Below are positions 1 to 5,625 of a DNA stretch of 12,441 bases, in pieces. Each line of letters opens with the position of its first letter. Positions within the stretch are counted from its first letter, which is position 1. The DNA is from Phycisphaerales bacterium (GTDB taxonomy: Bacteria > Planctomycetota > Phycisphaerae > Tepidisphaerales > Tepidisphaeraceae): positions 1-12,441 of the forward strand of contig JAQGHP010000014.1 of assembly GCA_028288775.1 (NCBI GenBank). The letters are read 5' to 3'. The position numbers and the translations under genes were made by a program. The notes under the pieces were generated by a model. The model was not told the DNA's origin. It made no database searches and saw only the letters and a program-made list of their open reading frames with translations.

Positions 1-175
1 GCTCCTCTCCGACTGGCGCCGCCTCACCAGCAGCGACCATTTCTATTACATGTGTACCAAGCACTGGGCCGACCCCGCCCAGCAGAAGTATTTCAGCCCC
101 TACGAAAGCCCCTACGATAGTTATATCAATTTCATGAATGTCCTGGATAACATCCAATCGCGCCTCCGCGAGTAG
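1..175 (+). CDS. GH57 glycoside hydrolase, C-terminal fragment (5' end outside window)
   Basis: The open frame enters the window from the left and stops at TAG 173-175. Its 57 visible residues (LLSDWRRLTSSD... ending SRLRE) are identical to the C-terminus of the GH57 gene at 407-1591 on the opposite strand. The DNA differs at eight codons (for example CGC/AGA, CTC/CTA, CTG/TTG), and every difference is silent. This is therefore a separate gene copy and not a copied read. Function is taken from the full-length partner: a retaining alpha-glucan-active enzyme of family GH57. The catalytic motifs lie outside the window, so I cannot tell whether the rest of this copy is intact or whether its N-terminal half differs. 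Confidence 0.85.
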   Translation, partial: LLSDWRRLTSSDHFYYMCTKHWADPAQQKYFSPYESPYDSYINFMNVLDNIQSRLRE

Positions 176-406
176 CCGGCGCAGCCGCTTCCGTTTGTCA
201 TAATCTTAATCCTAATCTTAATCTTAATCGTCTGTTACGACGCCGAAGCGGGGACACGGGGGGAGCAGACCGAGTAAGAGTAAGAGTAGGAGTAAGAGTA
301 AGATAAGCGGAAGCGGCTGCGCCGGCGGGGGAGGGGACGGGGGGAGCAGAGGGATTAAGATTAAGATTAAGATTAAGATTAGGATGAAGGGAGGCGGCTG
401 CGCCGG
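175..406. repeat. Intergenic composite repeat, three copies of an ~80 bp unit
   Basis: The unit is a GC-rich head GCCGGCGCAGCCGCYTCC, then a hexamer tract, then a C-rich tail around CTGCTCCCCCCGT. Copy 1 is on the + strand, with its head at 175-192 and (CTTAAT)n at about 201-230. Copy 2 is on the - strand, with its head at 326-309 and a (CTTACT)n tract at about 305-272. Copy 3 is on the - strand, with its head at 407-391 and (CTTAAT)n at about 381-352. Copies 2 and 3 are in tandem with a period of about 81-83 bp. The heads at 175-192 and 309-326 form a perfect 18-bp inverted repeat, so the region could fold as a hairpin and act as a bidirectional terminator for the two convergent genes. No T-tract was seen. 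Confidence 0.75.
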
Positions 407-1591
407 CTACTCTCTTAGGCGCGACTGGATGTTATCCAAGACATTCATGAAATTGATATAACTATCGTAGGGGCTTTCGTAGGGGCTGAAATACTTCTGT
501 TGGGCGGGGTCGGCCCAGTGCTTGGTACACATGTAATAGAAATGGTCGCTGCTGGTCAGCCGACGCCAGTCGGAGAGGAGCTGCTGGTCGCCCTTTTCCT
601 TGAGGCCGGCCTCCAGCTTGTACAGCTCGTGCAGGGCGTTGGATTGCATGGCGTTGCCCAGCCAACTGGACAAGTCGCGCTCGGCATCGGCCCAGGAGAT
701 CATGTGGGGGACGTCGATTTCCCCGGCGGGCTCGTAGCGGTCGATGGTTTGGGAGGGGGTGAGAAAATCATTGTCGCCGCGTTCGAGAACCTTGGCGGGG
801 AGGTGGCGGAGGAAATCGAAGATTCCCGTATCCGCCCAGTGACGTTCGCCGAAGGTTTCGTAGTCGAAGAAGAGGTTGCAGAGGAAGCCGTTGCCGTTGA
901 TCTGGCTGACCCAGAGGGCGAACTTCTCGGCAGTCAGCGGCCATTGCTCCCACGTGCGGCTGGAAAAGCGAAACGCGATGTCATCGCTGAGGCGGTAATT
1001 CTTCAGCAAGACCTTGATCTTCGCGTGCGGCGGGCGGTAGACGAAATTGGGGCTGCGGGTGCCGAGGATATGATCGGCCCCCTCGGTGATGATCGCATCG
1101 TACCCCGCGTGGGCGATGAAGTGGGCGAGATCATTATTGTAAATCAACTCCGTATTGCGGAAGACCCGCGGCTCCTGGTTGAACAGCTCCTTGACGAGCT
1201 TGCGGTGCTGCTCGACCTGGGCGCGGAACTCTTCTCGCGAGTACAGAAACGCCAGGGAATGGTGATAGGTTTCGTCGAGGAACTCGACGCAGCCGGTCGC
1301 GGCAAGTTCCTGGAAACCTTCGAGGGCCTCGGGGACGTACTGGCGGAATTGTTCGAGGGCTGCGCCGGTGAGGGAGAGTGCGCAGCGGAAGCGGCCGTGG
1401 TGGGCGCGGATGGTTTCGAGCAGGACCTTGTTGGCGGGGATGTAGGATTTCTGGGCGACTTTGCGGAGGGTTTCGGCGTTTTTGTAGTCGTCGAAGTAAT
1501 GGCGGTCGGTGTCGAAGACGCTGTACCGCCGCAGTCGGAAGGGCTGATGGACCTGGAAATACAAAACAACGCTTGCCATGTCGGGCGACAT
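407..1591 (-). CDS. Glycoside hydrolase family 57 protein (alpha-amylase-like)
   Basis: A 394-aa protein with the GH57 signatures in order: HQP at residues 15-17 (motif 1), NTELIYN with the likely nucleophile Glu148, and FFDYETFGE with the likely acid/base Asp243. GH57 enzymes are retaining glycosidases or transferases that act on alpha-1,4/1,6-glucans such as glycogen or maltodextrin. At about 400 aa this one resembles the short alpha-amylase-type members and not the longer branching enzymes. No signal peptide is visible, so it is probably cytoplasmic and involved in storage-glucan turnover. The first ATG (1589-1591) is used, but a second at 1577-1579 (MASVV) is possible because neither has a clear ribosome binding site. 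Its C-terminus duplicates the gene fragment at 1-175. Exact substrate is unknown. Confidence 0.9.
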   Translation of the reverse strand: MSPDMASVVLYFQVHQPFRLRRYSVFDTDRHYFDDYKNAETLRKVAQKSYIPANKVLLETIRAHHGRFRCALSLTGAALEQFRQYVPEALEGFQELAATGCVEFLDETYHHSLAFLYSREEFRAQVEQHRKLVKELFNQEPRVFRNTELIYNNDLAHFIAHAGYDAIITEGADHILGTRSPNFVYRPPHAKIKVLLKNYRLSDDIAFRFSSRTWEQWPLTAEKFALWVSQINGNGFLCNLFFDYETFGERHWADTGIFDFLRHLPAKVLERGDNDFLTPSQTIDRYEPAGEIDVPHMISWADAERDLSSWLGNAMQSNALHELYKLEAGLKEKGDQQLLSDWRRLTSSDHFYYMCTKHWADPAQQKYFSPYESPYDSYINFMNVLDNIQSRLRE

Positions 1592-1961
1592 TCTACTGAG
1601 GGATGGGCGGAGGGGAAGGACTGGGGACTGAGGACTGAGGACTGAGGACTGAGGACTGAGTCGGGGGGAGCGGGGCGGGTGAGGGGTCAGAAGTCAGGAG
1701 CCAGAAGCCAGAAGCCAGGAGAAGAGCGCACGGAAACGGGTGCCGACGAATGGCGGGAAAGCCCGTAGGGTGGGTGTACTCGCCCACCGTTGGGCGCGCG
1801 ATGGCGACCGGTGGGCGAGTACGCCCACCCTACGTGGGTAGCGATGAGGGCCTAATGTGGAAGCGGCCCAAATAATATAGTCTGGCTTCTGGCTTCTGGC
1901 TTCTGGCTTCTGGCTCCTGACTTCTGGCTCCTTTCCCGACTCCTCTCTTCCCGGAGACTTT
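1592..1961. other. 370-bp gene-free region with short tandem repeats and nested palindrome
   Basis: No credible gene is present. From about 1616 to 1660 there are about five copies of a heptamer (GGACTGA). From 1688 to 1718 and again from 1881 to 1932 there are (CCAGAAG)/(CTTCTGG) heptamers in opposite orientation. The centre (1764-1834) is a second inverted repeat. The heptamers resemble the STRR-type short tandem repeats known from filamentous cyanobacteria. The likeness is to the style of repeat, and I claim no homology. The region must also hold the promoters of the flanking divergent genes, but no convincing -35/-10 pair stood out. Confidence 0.7.
1688..1926. repeat. Nested inverted repeat (potential large cruciform)
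   Basis: The outer arms are 1688-1718 and 1896-1926, a perfect 31-bp inverted repeat built of CCAGAAG heptamers. The inner arms are 1764-1789 and 1809-1834, a 26-bp inverted repeat with one mismatch around a 19-bp loop. Each inner arm is itself a near-palindrome, with GGTGGG facing CCCACC around a GTACTC-like core. The 3' outer arm ends 35 bp before the GTG start of the release-factor-like gene, so the structure lies in or next to that gene's leader. Confidence 0.85.
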
Positions 1962-2495
1962 GTGATCGAGACATCGGACAACCCGCGCGACTGGACGGAG
2001 GAGCGGGTGCTGGAGCAGTGCCGGTGGGAGGCGTTTCGGGGGCCGGGACCGGGGGGGCAGAAGCGGAACAAGACCAGCTCGGCGGTGCGGGTGACGCATG
2101 TGCCAAGCGGGATCAGCGCGACGGCCGCGGAGTCAAGGTCGCAGGCGGGCAATCGCCGGGCGGCGCTAAGGCGGTTGCGCCTGCGCATGGCGCTGGAGCT
2201 GCGGAGCGTCGTGACGCACGAGGGCTTTGCGCTGCCCGAGTGGTTGGCTGAGATGCTGGGATCGGGGAAGCGGCTGAAGGTTTCGCCGCGGGATGGGGCG
2301 TATCTATCGGTGGTGGGATTGGTGGTGGACCTGCTCGACGCCAGCGGCGGGTCGGTGTCGGTGGCCGCGGGGATGTTGGGGGTATCGACGGCGAACCTTG
2401 TGGACTTTCTTCAGCGGGATGAAGAGTTGTTATCGTTCGTGAATCGAATGCGCGTGGGGGGAAAGTTGAAGCCGCTGGGCGGGGCGCGGAGATGA
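1962..2495 (+). CDS. Peptide chain release factor-like protein (GGQ domain plus C-terminal helical domain)
   Basis: A 177-aa protein with a class I release-factor catalytic domain near the N-terminus. Residues 26-34 read RGPGPGGQK, giving the GGQ at 31-33 that enters the ribosomal peptidyl-transferase centre and hydrolyses peptidyl-tRNA. It is followed by TSSAVRVTHVPSG, which resembles RF1/RF2. The codon-recognition domain is absent, so it is not a normal RF1/RF2 and more likely rescues stalled ribosomes in the manner of ArfB/ICT1. The second half (about residues 105-170) is not the basic tail of ArfB. It is helical and contains AAGMLGVSTANLVDFLQ, which looks like a helix-turn-helix. The start is GTG at 1962 with GGAG at 1953-1956. 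It converges on the response regulator with a 33-bp gap. Confidence 0.8.
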   Translation: MIETSDNPRDWTEERVLEQCRWEAFRGPGPGGQKRNKTSSAVRVTHVPSGISATAAESRSQAGNRRAALRRLRLRMALELRSVVTHEGFALPEWLAEMLGSGKRLKVSPRDGAYLSVVGLVVDLLDASGGSVSVAAGMLGVSTANLVDFLQRDEELLSFVNRMRVGGKLKPLGGARR

Positions 2496-2528
2496 GGCGT
2501 GGGAAGTTCGGGAGTTGAGCCTAGAGCA

Positions 2529-2972
2529 CTACTCGGTCGGTTTGAGTGTGGCGCTGTCGCTGTCGCGGGTGGAGGGGAGTTCGCCGCTGAGTTGCAGATC
2601 TACCAGGCCCAAGAGCTGCTCGGGGTCGATGGGCTTGATGAGCAGCGGCGGCAGCTCGGGCGTGGGGAGGTTGTGCATCTTGTGCTGAATCCGATTCAGC
2701 GGCATGCCCGACAACAAAATCACCGGCAGCGCCCGGCGGTGCTGCTGCAAATAGGTGAGCACCGTAAATCCATCGGCGCCGGGCATGTTCAAATCGAGAA
2801 GGATCAGGTCGACGGTTTTTTCCTTGAGGTGGGCGATCGCCACGTCGCCGTCGCCGGCTTCGTCAACGGCGAACCCGCTGCCGCGCAGGAAGTGCGCGAG
2901 GGCGCGCCGCTCGACGGGGGAATCATCGCAGAGCAGAATGCGCGACTGTGATTGGGAAACGTCTGTGAGCAT
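2529..2972 (-). CDS. Single-domain response regulator (CheY-like receiver)
   Basis: A 147-aa receiver domain and nothing else. The acidic pair is Asp16-Asp17 (LLCDDSPVERRAL), the phosphoacceptor is Asp60 (LILLDLNMPGADG), the switch Ser is Ser88 (ILLSGMP), and the conserved Lys is Lys113 (LLIKPID). With no DNA-binding or enzymatic output domain, it must act through a partner protein or as a phosphorelay intermediate. No histidine kinase is in the window. The start is chosen as ATG 2972-2970, with GGAAG nine bases upstream. A GTG at 2978 would add two residues and is also possible. The last 15 residues are a polar tail. Confidence 0.85.
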   Translation of the reverse strand: MLTDVSQSQSRILLCDDSPVERRALAHFLRGSGFAVDEAGDGDVAIAHLKEKTVDLILLDLNMPGADGFTVLTYLQQHRRALPVILLSGMPLNRIQHKMHNLPTPELPPLLIKPIDPEQLLGLVDLQLSGELPSTRDSDSATLKPTE

Positions 2973-3012
2973 GCACACCGACTTCCGCTACACACATCTT
3001 AAGATACACTCT

Positions 3013-3041
3013 ATTGTCCGGTTGCGTGGCAAGATAGGCAA
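3013..3041 (-). promoter_or_regulatory. Possible promoter for the response regulator
   Basis: Read on the minus strand: TTGCCT (3041-3036), 17 bases, then GACAAT (3018-3013). Each hexamer matches the sigma70 consensus at four of six positions. It would start transcription about 35 bases before the ATG at 2972. This is a weak match, given only because position and spacing fit. Confidence 0.35.
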
Positions 3042-3109
3042 TACTTAATATTTTGGTTCGGCTCGTTGCGTATCGGGCGTGGTGGATAGGTCGGTGCGAG
3101 GATTTGCCA

Positions 3110-3137
3110 TTGACACTCCGGATCGCGGCTTTACAAT
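3110..3137 (+). promoter_or_regulatory. Sigma70-type promoter of the SAM-riboswitch/metM operon
   Basis: A perfect -35 TTGACA at 3110-3115, 16 bases, then -10 TACAAT at 3132-3137 (five of six). Transcription would begin near 3144, about 17 bases before the P1 stem of the riboswitch, which is the usual arrangement. Confidence 0.75.
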
Positions 3138-3160
3138 TCCTCGCGACAATTGAATATCGC

Positions 3161-3304
3161 TCTTATCCAGAGTGGCTGAGGGTTGGGCCCTATGACGCCA
3201 CAGCAACCGGCGGATGCCCGCGAAAAATCGCGGGGGACCGTTTGGTGCTAACTCCTTCCCGTTCGCCCGGCACGTGTGCCGCGGCAGGTCCGGGGCAGAT
3301 AAGA
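3161..3304 (+). promoter_or_regulatory. SAM-I (S-box) riboswitch aptamer
   Basis: The sequence carries the S-box hallmarks in order. The P1 5' strand is TCTTATC (3161-3167), followed by CAGAGTGGCTGAGGG and GGCCCTATGA (P2 with its internal loop). Next come GCAACC (about 3213), GGTGCTAACTCC (about 3244-3255) and the P1 3' strand GATAAGA (3298-3304), which pairs exactly with TCTTATC. P3 is extended by a hairpin with a CGCG stem around 3230, and P4 by a GGCAC/GTGCC stem around 3270. This class binds S-adenosylmethionine and usually turns off methionine, cysteine or SAM synthesis genes when SAM is high. Confidence 0.93.
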
Positions 3305-3365
3305 AGACGCTTCCAAGCACGTGACGCCAAAGCCTCTTCTTATCGGAAGAGGCTTTTCTTTTTTT
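3298..3365 (+). terminator. Riboswitch expression platform: terminator with competing antiterminator
   Basis: The terminator stem is AAGCCTCTTC (3330-3339) with GAAGAGGCTT (3346-3355), a perfect 10-bp helix with loop TTATCG, followed by TTTTCTTTTTTT. The switch is readable. GATAAGAAG at 3298-3306, which contains the P1 3' strand, is perfectly complementary over nine bases to CTTCTTATC at 3336-3344 in the terminator arm and loop. When SAM is bound, P1 forms and the terminator folds. Without SAM, 3298-3306 pairs with 3336-3344, the terminator is broken and the operon is read. The predicted logic is OFF with SAM. Confidence 0.9.
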
Positions 3366-3446
3366 GTCCCTGGTCCGTGGTCATTTGTCCTTTGTCATTC
3401 GGCAACTCGCGATGGACGAAGGACAAATGACCAATGACAATGGACA
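3366..3446 (+). repeat. Short-repeat inverted element between terminator and metM start
   Basis: GGTCATTTGTCCTT (3379-3392) and AAGGACAAATGACC (3419-3432) are a perfect 14-bp inverted repeat flanked by more GTCCTTT/GTCATTT-like heptamers. It lies in the transcribed leader, between the riboswitch terminator and the ribosome binding site. It belongs to the same general style of repeat as those at 1616-1932. Confidence 0.7.
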
Positions 3447-3459
3447 TTCGGAGATCGTC

Positions 3460-4749
3460 ATGAGCTACGTTCTTGGTCTCAAGTGCAAGGAATGCGGGCA
3501 CCGCGCCCCGGTTTCCCCCGTTCACGTCTGCGAGCAGTGCTTCGGGCCGTACGAAGTCGAGTACGACTACGCGAAGATGAAGGGAAAAGTCACCCGCGCC
3601 TCCATCGCGGCGGGGCCCAAGAGCCTGTGGCGGTACAAAGATCTGCTCCCCGTGGAAGTGCCGGCAACCGGGTTTCATTCCGGCTTTACGCCGCTGAAGC
3701 GGGCCGATCGCCTGGCGAAGGAACTGGGGTGCAAGGAATTGTGGATCAAGGACGATTCCTGCAACTATCCGACATACTCGTATAAGGAGCGCGTCGTCTC
3801 GGTCGCGATCAGCAAGGCGATTGAGTTCGGCTTCGATACGGTCGGCTGCGCGAGCACGGGGAATCTGGCGAACTCCACCGCCGCCCACGCGGCTCAGGCG
3901 GGCCTTCGCTGCTTCGTGATGATTCCGCACGATCTGGAGCAGGGCAAGGTGCTGGGCTCGCTGATCTTCGGGCCGCACATGGTGCGCATTCGGGGGACGT
4001 ATGATGACGTGAACCGCCTCTGCACTGAGATCGCGGATAAGTACGGCTGGGCGATCGTGAACGTCAACCTGCGGCCGTATTACACGGAAGGGGCGAAGAC
4101 GTACGGATTTGAAATTGCCGAGCAGCTCGGCTGGCGGCTGCCGCAGCATACGGTGGTGCCGACGGCGGGCGGGACGATCCTTCCCAAGATTCACAAGGCG
4201 TACAAGGAGTTCATCGAGCTGGGCATCGTCGAGGACACCGGCGCGAAGATCTATTCCGCCCAAGCGGCGGGCTGCAACCCGGTGGTGACCGCCATCCAGA
4301 AGGGCAGCGACATCGTCGAGCCGCAGAAGCCGCGCACCATCGCCAAGAGCATCGCCATCGGCAACCCCGCCGACGGGTATTACGCGGTCAAAGTTGTTCA
4401 AGAGTCCGGCGGCTGGGGCGAGAGTGCGACCGACCGTGAGATCATCGACGCGATCAAGTTGCTCGCCCGCACCGAAGGCATCTGGACCGAGCCGGCAGGT
4501 GGCACGACGCTGGCAGCGACGATCAAGTTGATTGAATCGGGGCGAATTCCGCGGGATGAATCCATCGTCGTGAGCATCACGGGAAACGGGCTCAAAACGC
4601 AGGAAGTAGTGGTGGAAGATTTGCCGTACCCAGTGGTGATTGAGCCGAAGCTTTCGGAGTTCGACAAGCTGCTGGAGGGGCAGGGGAAAGCGCCGCATGA
4701 GCCGGCCGCGGAGCAACGCACGGGTGGTAAGGTTGCCGTGACGGCTTGA
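3460..4749 (+). CDS. metM: Threonine synthase-like PLP enzyme, probably MetM (O-phosphohomoserine-dependent homocysteine synthase)
   Basis: A 429-aa fold-type II PLP enzyme of the threonine synthase family. It opens with a zinc ribbon (Cys9, Cys12, Cys24, Cys27). The PLP lysine is Lys109 in NYPTYSYKERVV, where typical threonine synthases have a TGSFKDR-like motif. A cofactor-ring loop ASTGNLANS and a phosphate-binding TAGGTILPKI follow. By homology alone it would be thrC. Three context features argue for homocysteine synthesis instead: the SAM riboswitch in front, and the sulfur carrier and NIL-domain genes behind. In the Streptomyces MetM/MetO pathway, a threonine synthase homologue uses O-phosphohomoserine and carrier-bound thiocarboxylate. 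The start ATG 3460 has GGAG at 3450-3453. An upstream in-frame start would be translated through the repeat element and is not supported. True threonine synthase remains possible. Confidence 0.8.
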   Translation: MSYVLGLKCKECGHRAPVSPVHVCEQCFGPYEVEYDYAKMKGKVTRASIAAGPKSLWRYKDLLPVEVPATGFHSGFTPLKRADRLAKELGCKELWIKDDSCNYPTYSYKERVVSVAISKAIEFGFDTVGCASTGNLANSTAAHAAQAGLRCFVMIPHDLEQGKVLGSLIFGPHMVRIRGTYDDVNRLCTEIADKYGWAIVNVNLRPYYTEGAKTYGFEIAEQLGWRLPQHTVVPTAGGTILPKIHKAYKEFIELGIVEDTGAKIYSAQAAGCNPVVTAIQKGSDIVEPQKPRTIAKSIAIGNPADGYYAVKVVQESGGWGESATDREIIDAIKLLARTEGIWTEPAGGTTLAATIKLIESGRIPRDESIVVSITGNGLKTQEVVVEDLPYPVVIEPKLSEFDKLLEGQGKAPHEPAAEQRTGGKVAVTA

Positions 4750-4843
4750 TGCCGTATCATCATATGACATATGACGATCCATTCACGGTTTCAGCCATAG
4801 AATCATAATGCCAGCGGCTGGAGAGCGCTGATTGGGAGTGAAC

Positions 4844-5131
4844 ATGAGTACTGGGACGGCCACCAAAAATGATGAGCCTACGATCCTGAGCCGAGCGATC
4901 GACCCGTCGAACGGGAGTTGGCCTGTCGAGGTTGCGAAGGGAATTCTATCCATCGCCTTGTCGCCGTCCGACCGGCAGCGTATGGACGAACTCGCCGCCA
5001 AGGCCCAAAGCGCGAGCTTGGATTCGGACGAAGAGATCGAAATTGAAAGCTATCGGCAGGCTTCGCGCCTGCTGGAATTGATGAAAGCTAAGGCGCGAGC
5101 GTCGGTGGCGCGAAGCGGCCAGACGCATTGA
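4844..5131 (+). CDS. Small protein of an HNH-nuclease-associated pair
   Basis: A 95-aa acidic protein with no recognised domain. It contains SRAIDPSNGSWPVEVAKGILSI, then a charged helical region (DRQRMDELAAKAQS, EEIEIESYRQASRLLELMKAKAR). From memory, proteins of this kind occur directly ahead of small HNH nucleases in planctomycetes and other bacteria, so they may form a functional pair. A nuclease/inhibitor or toxin-antitoxin relation is only a guess. The start ATG 4844 has GGGAG at 4834-4838. An upstream TTG at 4832 overlaps that site and is less likely. The stop at 5129-5131 is six bases before the nuclease ATG. It sits between metM and the sulfur carrier, with which it has no obvious link. 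Confidence 0.7.
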   Translation: MSTGTATKNDEPTILSRAIDPSNGSWPVEVAKGILSIALSPSDRQRMDELAAKAQSASLDSDEEIEIESYRQASRLLELMKAKARASVARSGQTH

Positions 5132-5137
5132 GGGCAC

Positions 5138-5542
5138 ATGAATCGCGCTCTGGAGCAACAAGTTTGGGAGCGTGTCCGATCCTTTTGCGAGTACTGTCGG
5201 TTCTCGTCGCAATATGCTGAAGCGCCGTTTCAGGTCGACCATATTGTCGCGCAAAAACACGGAGGCGAGTCGGTTCCCGAAAACCTCGCTCTTTCCTGCT
5301 AGAACTGCAACAGCTACAAGGGACCAAACATTGCGGGCATCGACCCTGTAAGCGGCAAAATGGTGAGGCTCTTCAATCCCCGGCGTGATAGGTGGGCAGA
5401 CCACTTCGTTTGGCAGGATCCAGTACTTGCCGGACGGACGGCAGTAGGACGCGCTACGATCCAGGTTTTATGGATAAACCATCCACTGCGGGTTGAAACC
5501 CGAAAATGGCTGATCGAGGCGAATTTATTTCCGCCGGACTAA
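5138..5542 (+). pseudogene. HNH endonuclease, interrupted by one in-frame amber codon
   Basis: The frame gives 134 codons with one internal TAG at 5300-5302 (codon 55). Before it: SFCEYCRFSS (first CxxC, Cys17 and Cys20), then FQVDHIVAQKHGG (the catalytic DH of the HNH motif) and ENLALSC. After it: NCNSYKGPNIAGIDP, then LFNPRRDRWADHFVW and a normal end at TAA 5540-5542. The stop falls exactly inside the second zinc-binding pair, C-stop-N-C, where family members have an ordinary residue. Both halves are otherwise well conserved, so the lesion is recent, or the codon is read through. A truncated 54-aa product would lack the second half of the nuclease fold. Confidence 0.85.
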
Positions 5543-5625
5543 AATGATTGGTTCCCGCTTAAATGTCCCGGTATTCCCTTGGACTCTATTCCGGATGTCC
5601 CGCGAACCACGAAACAGGAAGATTT

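Noticed and set aside
199..381. CRISPR array in the repeat-rich intergenic region
   Set aside because: The repeats are 6-bp tandem units with no regular unique spacers, and no cas genes are near.
1..581. The inverted GH57 ends as a sequencing or assembly hairpin artefact
   Set aside because: Nine base differences, all silent, plus diverged repeat tracts cannot come from a fold-back copy of one molecule.
500..1645. 381-codon open frame on the plus strand across the GH57 gene
   Set aside because: Shadow of the minus-strand gene. The translation is Gly/Val/Glu-rich without motifs, and it runs into the GGACTGA repeats.
3460..4749. Plain threonine synthase (thrC)
   Set aside because: The fold is right, but the SAM riboswitch and the sulfur carrier/NIL partners fit homocysteine synthesis better. 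It is kept as the main alternative.
3340..4782. 480-codon open frame on the minus strand across metM
   Set aside because: It is the antisense shadow of a conserved enzyme gene in high-GC DNA. The translation is Arg/Asp/Leu-rich with no recognisable domain, and the plus strand has a promoter, riboswitch, ribosome binding site and motifs.
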